Assembly (NCBI RefSeq): GCF_036567765.1
Contig: NZ_DATCTU010000102.1
Coordinates: 1 to 50,519, forward strand
Source of the DNA: Pseudobacteroides sp.
GTDB taxonomy: Bacteria > Bacillota > Clostridia > Acetivibrionales > DSM-2933
Direction of reading: 5' to 3'
DNA length: 50,519 bases
The notes beneath the pieces were generated by a model that was given only the letters and a program-made list of their open reading frames with translations, did no database searches and had not been told where the DNA came from. A program made the translations under genes and the position numbers. Below, piece by piece: positions 17,691 through 26,517 of the stretch (its first letter is position 1; the number at the start of each line of letters is the position of its first letter).

Positions 17691-18623
17691 ATGAAGTCGG
17701 AAATGAGAAAGGCCAAAACAAAAAAGCATAAAGAGTATTTATCAATCATGCTTATACCTCATTCCCAGGATAGAGTGAGGGTTATAAAGATTTCGTCCTT
17801 CTATCTGAAAGTTTCTTTGCTAGTTGCTGTACTAATAATTTTTATTTCAGGTCTTATCGTAATAAACATCAATTTATCCAATCACAAAAAATCACTGGAA
17901 TCCAACATCGAAAATCTTTCTAAGCTTAATATAGATCAGAAAAACATGATTAGCGAGAAAGCAAATGCTATTAAAAGTCTAGAGGAACGAGAAAAAATAA
18001 TTAATTACAAAATAAACCAATTTACCGAAAGATACAAGGATATGGCAGAAAAATACTTATCTGATGAACCGGGCAGCAAAACCAACAGGTCGGGGGACAG
18101 AACTGAAAGGACCTTTGTTGATGACATAAGAGTATTAAAGGACAATTTAGATGAATTAATAAACGAGAATAGTAATCAAACAAAGGATATAACCGGGTTG
18201 GCCGAAATAGAGGATAAGCTTAAAAAGTATACTGCAACCATCCCAACGCTATGGCCAGCAAAAGGCAGGCTCAGTTCCCGATTTGGAGAGCGGGAGGATC
18301 CTTTCAATTACTCCGAGCGTTTCCATGCCGGCATTGATATTGCTGCTGACTGGGGCTCCGATATCCTGGCAGCTGCAGAAGGCACTGTAATAACTGCAGG
18401 CACTATGCCTGGTTACGGCAAAGCGGTAGTTGTTTCACATGGTCACGGTTTAACCACACTATACGGGCATATTTCTGCAGCAGTAGCCAAAGAAGGCCAG
18501 AAAATAAAAAAGGGGCAGTTAGTTGCCAGAGTTGGAAGCACAGGAAGAAGCACAGGACCCCATTTGCATTTTGAAGTAAGAATCAACGGCACACCTGTTG
18601 ACCCATTAAAATACCTTGATTAA
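17691..18623 (+). CDS. M23 family cell-wall peptidase, membrane anchored
   Basis: A 310-residue protein. A basic cytoplasmic start leads into one membrane segment (about 40-65), a coiled coil (about 70-195), and the LytM/M23 domain (about 200-310) with the zinc ligands in HAGIDIA (H, D), the HGHG strand and HLHFEVR. M23 enzymes cut peptide cross-links of peptidoglycan. The coiled coil in front is typical of members that are held and activated by partners. I start at ATG 17691 because GGAG stands seven bases before it; the upstream TTG at 17679 has no ribosome site. It is the first gene before a bactofilin, a known pairing in which the bactofilin places the peptidase for cell-shape control. 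Confidence 0.92.
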   Translation: MKSEMRKAKTKKHKEYLSIMLIPHSQDRVRVIKISSFYLKVSLLVAVLIIFISGLIVININLSNHKKSLESNIENLSKLNIDQKNMISEKANAIKSLEEREKIINYKINQFTERYKDMAEKYLSDEPGSKTNRSGDRTERTFVDDIRVLKDNLDELINENSNQTKDITGLAEIEDKLKKYTATIPTLWPAKGRLSSRFGEREDPFNYSERFHAGIDIAADWGSDILAAAEGTVITAGTMPGYGKAVVVSHGHGLTTLYGHISAAVAKEGQKIKKGQLVARVGSTGRSTGPHLHFEVRINGTPVDPLKYLD

Positions 18624-18650
18624 TAAAACCACCATATTTTCCTAGGCACT

Positions 18651-18676
18651 AACAAGATCACAGAGTGATTTTGCAA
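18651..18676. repeat. Short hairpin repeat, degenerate copy
   Basis: AACAAGATCACAGAGTGATTTTGCAA resembles, with a few differences, the longer copies at 21623-21656 and 35077-35109. It lies between the M23 gene and the bactofilin gene. Confidence 0.4.
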
Positions 18677-18706
18677 TAATAATCCATGTTTTAAAGGAGG
18701 CCCAAA

Positions 18707-19072
18707 ATGTTTGGTAAAAAGGAGTTTGACGGAATTGACAAGTTTGATACCCTAATAGGTGCAAGCTCGGTTTTTGAAGGAAACATTAAGTCCGACGGTA
18801 CAATAAGGATTGATGGAAAAGTTATTGGGGATCTTGCTGTAAATGGCGATATATACATAGGCTCAGAAGCCAGCGTGAAAGGAAACATAAACGCCAACAA
18901 CATACATAATGCAGGAACAGTTGACGGGAACATCGAAGCCAACGGTATCTTAAGACTCTTATCTACATCCAAAATCAACGGCGACATAACTGTTCAAAGC
19001 TTTATAGCTGATGAAGGGGGAGTTTTTAACGGTAAATGTACAATGAAAGATGCAAAGACTAATAGCAAATAG
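18707..19072 (+). CDS. Bactofilin
   Basis: A 121-residue bactofilin (DUF583). After a 20-residue lead comes the right-handed beta-helix (about 22-112) made of short turns such as SVFEGNIKSDGTIRIDGKV, GDLAVNGDIYIGSEASVKG and AGTVDGNIEANGILRL, with hydrophobic residues at each inner position. Bactofilins polymerise without nucleotides at the membrane and recruit wall enzymes. The neighbour is an M23 peptidase with membrane anchor, 83 bases upstream, and two membrane or TPR proteins follow closely, so the four probably act together at one cell site. ATG follows AAAGGAGG. Confidence 0.95.
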   Translation: MFGKKEFDGIDKFDTLIGASSVFEGNIKSDGTIRIDGKVIGDLAVNGDIYIGSEASVKGNINANNIHNAGTVDGNIEANGILRLLSTSKINGDITVQSFIADEGGVFNGKCTMKDAKTNSK

Positions 19073-19101
19073 TAATCCCCCACATATGGAGGTAACAAGG
19101 T

Positions 19102-19572
19102 ATGGATAAAAGCCTTTTTAATCCAACGCTTAAGACAAATGGAGTTAGTGAGACAAAGTCGTATGATATAAGCAAGCTGTTTTATGTAGCTTTTTTCGGC
19201 GGAGTTATACCTATAACAGTCTTAGGCTCAAGAAATGCACGATGGCTTGGTGTTAAAAGTCAAAAAATAAACCTGTTCTATATCATAGGCATCTTTATAC
19301 TTGTTTCAAAGGCTATATTTGCTGCTTTAATTTTATCCAAGACGATTCATATAAGTTCCAGGGATATGAGACTAGGGATCCGCATAGCCGACGTCGTGTT
19401 TTATTTATTTATGTATTTTACCATGAAACCAAAGTTCTATCAGCACATATTAAATGGAGGTATAGTCACTCCTCTTCTTAAAGATGCCCTTAAATGGATA
19501 GCTATAGGTGTTGCAATCGAAATAATGCTATTGATCGGAGGTGTATTTGTTGCCTATGCCCTTCAACAATGA
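19102..19572 (+). CDS. Four-helix membrane protein of unknown function
   Basis: A 156-residue integral membrane protein with about four hydrophobic segments (about 25-45, 59-78, 92-108 and 128-150). I recognise no family. It begins 29 bases after the bactofilin with GGAGG upstream and overlaps the start of the next gene, so it is part of the M23-bactofilin operon. The segment KSQKINLFYIIGIF and the charged SSRDMRLGIRIADV loop are the most distinctive parts. It might anchor the bactofilin polymer or the TPR protein at the membrane; this is inference from position only. Confidence 0.75.
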   Translation: MDKSLFNPTLKTNGVSETKSYDISKLFYVAFFGGVIPITVLGSRNARWLGVKSQKINLFYIIGIFILVSKAIFAALILSKTIHISSRDMRLGIRIADVVFYLFMYFTMKPKFYQHILNGGIVTPLLKDALKWIAIGVAIEIMLLIGGVFVAYALQQ

Positions 19573-20440
19573 ATTTTTATTAAGCCTGGAAGAGGCATAC
19601 CATCTACTTGAAATAAACAGGATAGATTCAGCAATAGGTAAAATAAACAGCCTTCTTGCATCGGCTCCAAATAATGGCGAGCTATTGTTTTTAAAAGCTG
19701 TATGTCTCCACCAAAAGAACTCAAATGATGAGGCCCTGTACTTGTGTAAAGATGCATTAGGGCATGGATTTGAAAAAAGCCGCTGCCATCATCTCTTGGC
19801 AAAAATCCTGTATGATAAGAATGATTATATAAACTCGGAGGAGCATTATCTTGAATCACTTGCGGCAAATCCTCACAACCCGGATGTACTTGCCGATTAC
19901 GGTGAATTGATGTTTAAAACGGGTCATCAGGATAAAGCATTTAAACTTGTAAATGAAGCCTTAAGATTAGACCCGTATAACGGTGCTGCCCTTACATTTT
20001 ATATCAAGTATAACCTGTCCACAAATAATAAAACAGCCCATGCAGATGCACTGCAGCGTTATATGTCATCCTCAGATAATGACCTTGCAAAATTGGCAAA
20101 ATTGGGCATATCCCAATTAATCTCAGGCAACTCCAAGGATGCCCGTGAAGCAATCAGGCAGGCTTACTTAATGGATCCTACAAATAAGGATCTTCTGGAA
20201 TTGCTTCAGGAATTGATTGTGGATTCCAATCCTTACTTCAAGCCTATTCAAATGGTAGAAAAGATAGGTGGTCCCAAGGTCCTTTGGCTGGCATTCATCA
20301 TAATACTCTTCACATTAAGGTTCCTCAAACTTGACACAGCCCTTATAATTGTTGCAATAATTTATTTATGCTATGCAATATATACATGGACCACCATACC
20401 TGTAAGAAAACTCCTTGAGAAGAAAATACAAAAGAGTTAA
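19550..20440 (+). CDS. TPR protein with C-terminal membrane hairpin
   Basis: A protein of about 296 residues with TPR helices (about 10-220; clear units around LLFLKAVCLHQKNSNDEALY and PHNPDVLADYGELMFKTGHQ) and two hydrophobic segments near the end (about 245-285), followed by a basic tail. I put the start at TTG 19550, eight bases after GGAGG; ATG 19556 is the next choice. Both lie inside the preceding gene (overlap of about 20 bases), so translation is coupled. TPR units bind other proteins; here the likely partners are the bactofilin/M23 group. The 3' end overlaps the convergent dockerin gene by four bases. Confidence 0.85.
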   Translation: MPMPFNNEFLLSLEEAYHLLEINRIDSAIGKINSLLASAPNNGELLFLKAVCLHQKNSNDEALYLCKDALGHGFEKSRCHHLLAKILYDKNDYINSEEHYLESLAANPHNPDVLADYGELMFKTGHQDKAFKLVNEALRLDPYNGAALTFYIKYNLSTNNKTAHADALQRYMSSSDNDLAKLAKLGISQLISGNSKDAREAIRQAYLMDPTNKDLLELLQELIVDSNPYFKPIQMVEKIGGPKVLWLAFIIILFTLRFLKLDTALIIVAIIYLCYAIYTWTTIPVRKLLEKKIQKS

Positions 20441-21483
20441 TAGGCCTTATATACCGGATAGTCATTTACTGTTTTACCGAAATTAGCGACCAGAATCATG
20501 ACATCTGCCATGTTAATACACTGGTCCTGGTTAAAATCACAAATGCTGCTATATTCAGCATTGCCTTTTATACTATTAAAACCTTCAACCATACTTATTA
20601 CATCTGCCATATTTATCCGATTATCTCCATTTATATCTCCCGCCCACATATCAATAGGATTTTGGGCAGTACCTATAAGCAGATCTACTGTACGGCTTAA
20701 ATAACCGGGCTTTGATATGGTAAAACGTGATAGACCGTTTGATGTATTAGGAACACGTATAACACCATTATCATCAATTCCATTGTTATATAATCCATCA
20801 CGCCCTGAAATACGGAAGCCTTTTAGCACATCTTTATTAGTAAACGAAAAGCTGGGGTTTATAGTTGCCACACAAATTCCCGGTAAAAGGGTTGGTGATG
20901 GTATAGGCTGTGTTGGCGTTGGTATAGGGAGTGTTGGGGTTGGCTCAATATGAGTACCATCATCCAGCGACACAGAAATAAGTTGTATATCAAGCGGAAC
21001 AGATCCTGCCAGAACACCTCCTAGATGAAAGGCAAACTCGGCATCGTTACAAGTTCTATAGGCAGTAAACTGTTGTTCCACAGTAAGTGCTTGATTTGCC
21101 CTAATGGTAAATGGATTCCAATTATTATTCCATACCTCACCATAAGGCTCACCACGATCACCAACCTTAGCATAAATTTTAGTATCTTTCGTTGAATTTA
21201 TTGAAAATTTAACTCTATACCTGTATCCCTCTTTAATTGAAAATCCTTTATGAGAGATTCGAACGTCCCATTGATTTACTCCCTTCTCATTCATATGTAT
21301 TACATATTTACCGTCTTCAACAGATGAGTTCGCGTAGCTGTCATCACTTTCAATCAGATTCCAGGGAAGGCTTATCCCACTATTAAAGTTTGTGGTTTCA
21401 AGCAGTTCACGAGCATTACCGGGCACACTTGCTCCTACTAAAACGGATAAAGCCACCCCTATCAATGATATCTTCTTAATCAT
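20437..21483 (-). CDS. Secreted CBM plus dockerin-like protein
   Basis: A 348-residue exported protein. Signal peptide 1-25 (ends near GNARE), then a carbohydrate-binding beta sandwich of the CBM4/9/16 kind (about 30-178; ESDDSYANSSVEDGKYVIHM, GYRYRVKFSINS, AEFAFHLGG), a Pro/Thr linker with repeated PTP, a small beta domain (about 200-265), and two Ca-binding dockerin-like repeats (AGDINGDNRINMADVISM and CDFNQDQCINMADVMILV). There is no catalytic domain, so it would bind a polysaccharide and dock or attach elsewhere. Start ATG follows GGAGGG. It shares the INMADV-type dockerin with the protein at 6828-8306 but is not beside it. No cohesin protein is in the window. Confidence 0.88.
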   Translation of the reverse strand: MIKKISLIGVALSVLVGASVPGNARELLETTNFNSGISLPWNLIESDDSYANSSVEDGKYVIHMNEKGVNQWDVRISHKGFSIKEGYRYRVKFSINSTKDTKIYAKVGDRGEPYGEVWNNNWNPFTIRANQALTVEQQFTAYRTCNDAEFAFHLGGVLAGSVPLDIQLISVSLDDGTHIEPTPTLPIPTPTQPIPSPTLLPGICVATINPSFSFTNKDVLKGFRISGRDGLYNNGIDDNGVIRVPNTSNGLSRFTISKPGYLSRTVDLLIGTAQNPIDMWAGDINGDNRINMADVISMVEGFNSIKGNAEYSSICDFNQDQCINMADVMILVANFGKTVNDYPVYKAY

Positions 21484-21622
21484 ACGAATCCCTCCATTTT
21501 TTCTCCCTTGAGTTATTTATTGCGGCGTCAACAATGATTTACACCGCATACTTTAATTATATAAAACATACTTAGATTTGGCAAGAATAACCTTCAAAAA
21601 TACACAGTAATTTCTTAAACAT

Positions 21623-21656
21623 AAACAAAATCATGAAATGATTTTGTCAACTTTGA
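21623..21656. repeat. Short hairpin repeat, 34 bp
   Basis: AAACAAAATCATGAAATGATTTTG, followed by TCAACTTTGA, matches the element at 35077-35109 with few changes. The core AAAATCA/TGATTTT forms a hairpin. Directly after it, at 21668-21700, stands a second hairpin whose arm recurs at 30234-30257. Confidence 0.65.
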
Positions 21657-21667
21657 TGGTTGTGGTG

Positions 21668-21700
21668 AGAAATTATGGTGTAGCATACATCATAATTTCT
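21668..21700. repeat. Hairpin with arm shared at 30234
   Basis: AGAAATTATGGTGTA and TACATCATAATTTCT pair around GCA. The sequence ACACCATAATTTCTCAC, the complement of its left part, recurs at about 30236-30252 upstream of the clpC terminator. Together with the preceding 34-bp unit it looks like a composite intergenic repeat. Confidence 0.5.
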
Positions 21701-21708
21701 TAGACATT

Positions 21709-21739
21709 AAAAAAGACACTCCCTTAGGAAATGTCTTTT
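21709..21739 (-). terminator. Terminator after the XRE regulator
   Basis: On the minus strand AAAGACATTTCC and GGGAGTGTCTTT pair around a short loop, followed by TTTTTT, 28 bases after the stop of the regulator. Confidence 0.8.
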
Positions 21740-21766
21740 ATGTTCTATTGAGTTATACTTACAATG

Positions 21767-22228
21767 CTACTCCACATTGTATTTAATTATCTGTAGGGCC
21801 ATATACCTTTTGAGTATAGTCTCGATCTGTATGTAAATATCCTCAAGAAATAAGGAATATAGATCTTGATCTTCAACCAGATATTTACTTTCTAATGCCT
21901 TATCTATAATACTGCATAATTTCTTTAAGATATCCTTGTCCTCCATCACCTTATAGTTCCTGTCCTTTGCTAATACCAGCTTCAGAAGGGATGGAATCCT
22001 GATATTTACATTTTCTCCTTCCCTTTCAAGGCCAAGGAGCATATCAATATCAATGTCCAACTCTTTGATTATTCTAAGTATGGTTTCCAGTTTTGGATTA
22101 ACTTTATGGCCATTTTCCAGCTGGGACAGATAACCTGGCGATATTCCCACCAGTTTTGCAAAATCAGTGAGCCCGTAACTTTTTTCTTCCCTTTTTAACC
22201 TGATTATCTCTCCAACTTTTATTTCCAT
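21767..22228 (-). CDS. XRE-family transcriptional regulator
   Basis: A 153-residue protein with a standard helix-turn-helix at the N-terminus (about 3-62; IGEIIRLKRE-type first helix, LTDFAKLVGISPGYLSQLENG as turn and recognition helix, then NPKLETILRIIKEL). The rest is helical with no sensor domain that I know. I start at ATG 22228, nine bases after GGGAGGG; an ATG eight codons earlier lacks a ribosome site. It has its own terminator and is separated from tyrS by a 104-bp palindrome, so it is likely a single gene. The family includes SinR-like and phage-repressor-like proteins; its targets cannot be told. Confidence 0.88.
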   Translation of the reverse strand: MEIKVGEIIRLKREEKSYGLTDFAKLVGISPGYLSQLENGHKVNPKLETILRIIKELDIDIDMLLGLEREGENVNIRIPSLLKLVLAKDRNYKVMEDKDILKKLCSIIDKALESKYLVEDQDLYSLFLEDIYIQIETILKRYMALQIIKYNVE

Positions 22229-22279
22229 AAACTTAAGCCCTCCCACACCCATAATAATGTCGAAGTATACAGCTGCTTC

Positions 22280-22383
22280 TATAGATACCGAACTGTAAAG
22301 TTATATATCAGTTCGCTTGGAATAGCCCTTATTCGGCGATTCCGCTCACTGTATATAACTAGTTTTACAGTTCGGTATCTATA
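22280..22383. repeat. 104-bp structured palindrome with perfect 20-bp arms
   Basis: TATAGATACCGAACTGTAAA (22280-22299) and its exact complement (22364-22383) form the outer stem; GTTATATA/TATATAAC (22300-22307 and 22352-22359) continues it, and GGAAT/ATTCC sits in the apex. It lies between the XRE start and the tyrS stop. No T-tract follows. A fragment, TAATAGATACCGAA, recurs at about 24872 between disA and radA. Confidence 0.8.
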
Positions 22384-22401
22384 TGTTAATAAAGCTTGAT
22401 T

Positions 22402-23628
22402 CTATTTATCGATTTTAAGTTTTGCAAATTTCCTCTTTCCAACCTGGATTACATCACCATCTTTTATTTCTATATCTGCGTTTGCCTGATCGAATTTTAC
22501 TTCATTTATCTTAAGGGAGCCCTGTGTAATGAGCCTTCTCGCTTCACTGTTTGAAGGAGCAAGTCCTGTTATGGTAAGAAGCTTTGGTGCCCATATCTTC
22601 CCGTCTGTAAGCTCTGAAGAATTTACCGTAACTTCTTCGATATCCTCAGGCACTGCACCTTTTTGGAATACAGATTTGAAATGCTCTTCAGCTTTTAGAG
22701 AAGCTTCCTTTCCATGGTACAGCTCTACTACTTCTCTGGCAAGCTTCATCTTAAGATCTCTTGGATTAACAGCATTGTCCTTCATCTGCTGCTTCATAGA
22801 CTCTATCTCATCCGGGTGAACATCTGTAACAAGTTCATAGTATCTTATAATAAGCTCGTCGGGTATTGACATTGTTTTGCCGTATATGTCATTAGGCTCT
22901 TCATTAATACCTATATAGTTTCCAAGGCTTTTACTCATTTTCTTGATGCCATCTGTACCTTCAAGTATTGGCATAAACAAGCCTATTTGAACGTCAGTCT
23001 TGCCATATTCCTTCTGAAGCGTTCTGCCCATAAGAATGTTAAACTTCTGGTCTGTTCCCCCAAGCTCAACATCTGCTCCAAGCTCAACAGAATCATAGCC
23101 CTGCATCAAAGGATAGAAAAACTCATGAATTGATATCGGAAGATTGGTGGTAAACCTTTTTTTGAAGTCTTCCCTCTCCAACATCCTCGCAACAGTATAT
23201 TTGGCAGCAAGCTTTATGACATCCGCAAAGTTTAATGGTGCAAGCCATTCGCTGTTAAATCTTACAATAGTTTTCTCCCTATCCAATATCTTGAATATCT
23301 GAGTTTTATATGTCTCTGCATTTTTAAGAACTTCTTCCCTTGTAAGCTGCTTTCTGGTTTCAGACTTGCCTGTAGGGTCCCCGATCATTCCGGTATAGTC
23401 ACCGATTATTATTATTACCTGATGTCCAAGATCCTGAAATGCTTTCAGTTTCCTTAATACAACGGTGTGACCTAAATGTATATCCGGTGCTGTGGGGTCA
23501 AGACCAAGCTTTATTTTAAGAGGTTTATTTTCCTTTTGTGATTTTTTTAGTTTTTCCAAAAGCTCGTTTTCACTGATTAATTCGAAAACACCTTTTTTTA
23601 TAATCCTTAACTGCTCGTTAACATCCAT
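22402..23628 (-). CDS. tyrS: Tyrosyl-tRNA synthetase
   Basis: A 408-residue class I synthetase. The HIGH-type motif is HLGH (51-54) in DPTAPDIHLGHTVVL, KMSKS stands near 232, and an S4 RNA-binding domain closes the protein (about 345-405; NSEARRLITQGSLKINE). It attaches tyrosine to its tRNA in the cytoplasm. The DPTAPDIHLGH form belongs to the second bacterial TyrRS subgroup rather than the TyrZ type. The gap before it (142 bases) is too short for a T-box leader and no T-box sequence is seen, unlike many clostridial tyrS genes. A second tyrS elsewhere is possible. Confidence 0.96.
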   Translation of the reverse strand: MDVNEQLRIIKKGVFELISENELLEKLKKSQKENKPLKIKLGLDPTAPDIHLGHTVVLRKLKAFQDLGHQVIIIIGDYTGMIGDPTGKSETRKQLTREEVLKNAETYKTQIFKILDREKTIVRFNSEWLAPLNFADVIKLAAKYTVARMLEREDFKKRFTTNLPISIHEFFYPLMQGYDSVELGADVELGGTDQKFNILMGRTLQKEYGKTDVQIGLFMPILEGTDGIKKMSKSLGNYIGINEEPNDIYGKTMSIPDELIIRYYELVTDVHPDEIESMKQQMKDNAVNPRDLKMKLAREVVELYHGKEASLKAEEHFKSVFQKGAVPEDIEEVTVNSSELTDGKIWAPKLLTITGLAPSNSEARRLITQGSLKINEVKFDQANADIEIKDGDVIQVGKRKFAKLKIDK

Positions 23629-23770
23629 AGTTTATTAAGTCCTCCCGAAATCATATGTATTTATTAAAATCAAAGATAGATTTTTATTTCTTTATATTTC
23701 TCTATATTTTATCACTTAAACCATGCAAATTCCAGTATTTTTCCTAGTGAATGAATAAAATATCCTCAAA

Positions 23771-24871
23771 TTAAAACCTTCTGGTGTCCAGCATCAACTG
23801 GTCGCGAACCCTTTTAAGCCCTTCCTTAATAGCTCTGGCTCTTATCTCCCCTATTCCTTCAACAGTATCAAGCTCATCGGGAGTAGCCTTTAATATTCCA
23901 TGGAGATTCACAAACTTTTCCAAAAGATTCTTCACGACAGTCATGGGTACCCTTGGAATCATGCTCATAATCCTGAATCCTTTAGGCGTTACGTTCATAA
24001 CAATTGTGCTCTCTCTTTGACTATACCCAAGTGCACTGCATATGTTTGTGAGATCTAAAAGCTGATCATCGTCAAAATTCTTTATCATTGTGAGGATATC
24101 CTCGGATGTCTTTAAATCATTCCGGACCATGTAATCTTCAATAACCATCCGAACGTCTTCCTCTACATTTACAAGGAGCTCTTCCAACTGCATCCTTATA
24201 AGACGGCCTTCATTTCCCAGCTCGCAAATATACCTGTCCACCTCAGCCACTATCCTCATTACCATTTCGGTTCTCTGAATAACATAGGCTACATCATCAA
24301 GGGTAACATTGTCTTCAAACTCCAGTACACTCAGGTTCCCTAATGCAGTTATAAGTACTGAGTTATATTTCTCCAGCGTCTGAAGGGCCTGATTGGCCCT
24401 TACAAGAAGCATGGACGTATCCTTAAGTATATACTTGCAATCTCCCTTGTATAGAGTGATTATATTTCTTCTTTGGGATATGCACAGAACAATTTCTCCC
24501 GACTGTTTTGCCGCTCTTTCGGCACTCTTATGCCTTGTGCCCGTCTCTTCCGTCTGTATTGAAGGGTTAGGTATAAGAAGAGCATTGGCATACAGGATTT
24601 TCCTCAAATCCTTGCTGATAATTATAGCACCATCCATTTTAGCCAGCTCATAAAGCTGGGCAGGCGAATACTCCTTATTTATAAAGAATCCCCCATCTAC
24701 AAGGCTCATAACCTCGCTGGAGTCGCCAATAACAATAAGTGCCCCCGTCCGAGCCTTCAAAATATTTTCCAGGCCTTCCCTCAGCGGAGTCCCAGGTGCC
24801 ATTATCTTTAAAATTTCCAAAAGCTCATAATCCTTTAATCTGTCTTCTCTCATAATCCTATCCTCCAGCAC
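23771..24871 (-). CDS. disA: DNA integrity scanning diadenylate cyclase
   Basis: A 366-residue DisA. The N-terminal DAC domain (about 10-150) has DGA at 80-82 and GTRHKSAERAA from 111, the two motifs that bind ATP and join two ATP into cyclic di-AMP. A helical linker follows, and the C-terminal helix-hairpin-helix domain (about 290-355; LDTVEGIGEIRARAIKEGL) binds branched DNA. DisA scans DNA and lowers c-di-AMP output when it meets recombination intermediates. It follows radA by 64 bases; RadA is known to bind and restrain DisA in Bacillus, so the pairing makes functional sense. The RHK in place of RHR at the second motif is a mild variation. Confidence 0.96.
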   Translation of the reverse strand: MLEDRIMREDRLKDYELLEILKIMAPGTPLREGLENILKARTGALIVIGDSSEVMSLVDGGFFINKEYSPAQLYELAKMDGAIIISKDLRKILYANALLIPNPSIQTEETGTRHKSAERAAKQSGEIVLCISQRRNIITLYKGDCKYILKDTSMLLVRANQALQTLEKYNSVLITALGNLSVLEFEDNVTLDDVAYVIQRTEMVMRIVAEVDRYICELGNEGRLIRMQLEELLVNVEEDVRMVIEDYMVRNDLKTSEDILTMIKNFDDDQLLDLTNICSALGYSQRESTIVMNVTPKGFRIMSMIPRVPMTVVKNLLEKFVNLHGILKATPDELDTVEGIGEIRARAIKEGLKRVRDQLMLDTRRF

Positions 24872-24935
24872 CTAATAGATACCGAAATATCGAAATTTAA
24901 ATAATTTATAATTTTATTATCCGGTTCTCATTGCA

Positions 24936-26297
24936 TCAAACCAACAAATCCAAAGCCTCTTTTACATTTTCAACTGCTTTTATTTCTATACCGCTTATAT
25001 CTTTAATCTGCTTAATTATTTTTTTATTTCCGGAAGGTATAATGCATGTTTTAAAACCTATCCTTTTAGCTTCCATTACCCTCTTATCAATATGGCTTAC
25101 AGCCCTTACCTCTCCTGTAAGGCCTACTTCTCCGATCAGCACACAATCAGGATCAACTATCTGATTTCTGAAGCTTGATGCTATTGCAATAATCAACCCT
25201 AAATCACAGGCAGGTTCATCAATCTTTATACCACCAACTACGTTTACATAAGCATCAAAATTGCCTAGTTGCATCCCTACCCTTTTCTCTAAAACCGCCA
25301 TTAACAAAGTTATTCTGTTGTAGTCAATGCCGGTAGCCATTCTCCTTGGCATACCAAAGTTTGTCGGACTTACCAGAGCTTGTACCTCAATAAGCATGGG
25401 ACGAGTCCCCTCCACGCTTGCTACAACAACTGATCCCGGTACATTTACAGGTCTCCCTGACAACATAATGGCTGATGGATTATCTATTTCAGCAAGTCCT
25501 GTATCCCTCATTTCAAATATTCCTATCTCATTTGTAGATCCAAACCTGTTCTTAACCGACCTAAGCACCCTGTAACTCATATGCCTGTCCCCCTCAAAAT
25601 ACAGGACAGTATCAACCATGTGCTCTAAGACCCTGGGGCCTGCTATTGCACCCTCTTTAGTAACATGCCCGACAATTATAATGGATATACCATTGTCCTT
25701 AGCAATCCTCATAAGTTTTCCGGTTACTTCACGAACTTGACTTACGCTTCCAGGTGCTGAGGTTATGTCCTCGCTGAACATTGTTTGTATGGAGTCTATT
25801 ATAACAAGCCCAGGCTTTTCTTTTAATATGACAGCCTCAATTGTATTAAAGCTTGTCTCCGATACCATTAGGAGCTTGCTGTTCTTTACCGAAAGCCTGT
25901 CTGCTCTTATTTTAATTTGCCCTATGGACTCCTCACCGGAAAAATATAATATATTGGAATTTAAAACCATGCTGTTGCATATCTGAAGAATTAATGTAGA
26001 CTTACCAATCCCCGGGTCTCCTCCGACCAATATAAGGGATCCCTTAACAAGCCCGCCTCCTAAAACCCTGTCAATTTCCTTAAATCCTGTACAGTATCGT
26101 TCTTCTGCATGGGAACTGACATCATTTATACTTACGGGTTTAATGTTCTTAATATCTATATTGTTATTTTTTGATCCACTCTTTGAAACTTCTTCAACAA
26201 ATGTGTTCCATTGACTGCAGGCAGGGCATTTACCCAGCCAGCCGGAAGACTCATAGCCGCATTCTTGACAAATGTATAATGATTTGTTTTTTGCCAT
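24936..26297 (-). CDS. radA: DNA repair protein RadA
   Basis: A 453-residue RadA/Sms. A four-Cys zinc finger (C10, C13, C24, C27) opens the protein; the RecA-like ATPase domain has Walker A GGDPGIGKST near residue 92-101, and KNRFG near 252-256 is the RadA-specific motif. The C-terminal half is the Lon-like domain. RadA speeds branch migration during recombinational repair and DNA uptake. It heads a radA-disA pair on the minus strand. ATG at 26297; the ribosome site GAAGGAG is a few bases upstream. Confidence 0.96.
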   Translation of the reverse strand: MAKNKSLYICQECGYESSGWLGKCPACSQWNTFVEEVSKSGSKNNNIDIKNIKPVSINDVSSHAEERYCTGFKEIDRVLGGGLVKGSLILVGGDPGIGKSTLILQICNSMVLNSNILYFSGEESIGQIKIRADRLSVKNSKLLMVSETSFNTIEAVILKEKPGLVIIDSIQTMFSEDITSAPGSVSQVREVTGKLMRIAKDNGISIIIVGHVTKEGAIAGPRVLEHMVDTVLYFEGDRHMSYRVLRSVKNRFGSTNEIGIFEMRDTGLAEIDNPSAIMLSGRPVNVPGSVVVASVEGTRPMLIEVQALVSPTNFGMPRRMATGIDYNRITLLMAVLEKRVGMQLGNFDAYVNVVGGIKIDEPACDLGLIIAIASSFRNQIVDPDCVLIGEVGLTGEVRAVSHIDKRVMEAKRIGFKTCIIPSGNKKIIKQIKDISGIEIKAVENVKEALDLLV

Positions 26298-26517
26298 CTA
26301 AAACTCCTTCACTTAAAAATTCCTTTGTAATGACTAATATAAAAGTAAAATTTTAGTCATTCCTCTGTATAATTATCGGCAATCAGGCAAAAGAATATAT
26401 AGGTTAATTTATTATACCACAAATTTTTATATAATTTTATTAAATATTTTCTATTATTAAGTACAAAATAATAGGGTTATATGAAATGAAATTAAATATT
26501 TATACTGGAGGAAATGA

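Noticed and set aside
23629..23770. Possible T-box leader of tyrS
   Set aside because: The gap is only 142 bases and has neither the conserved T-box sequence nor a clear terminator/antiterminator pair.
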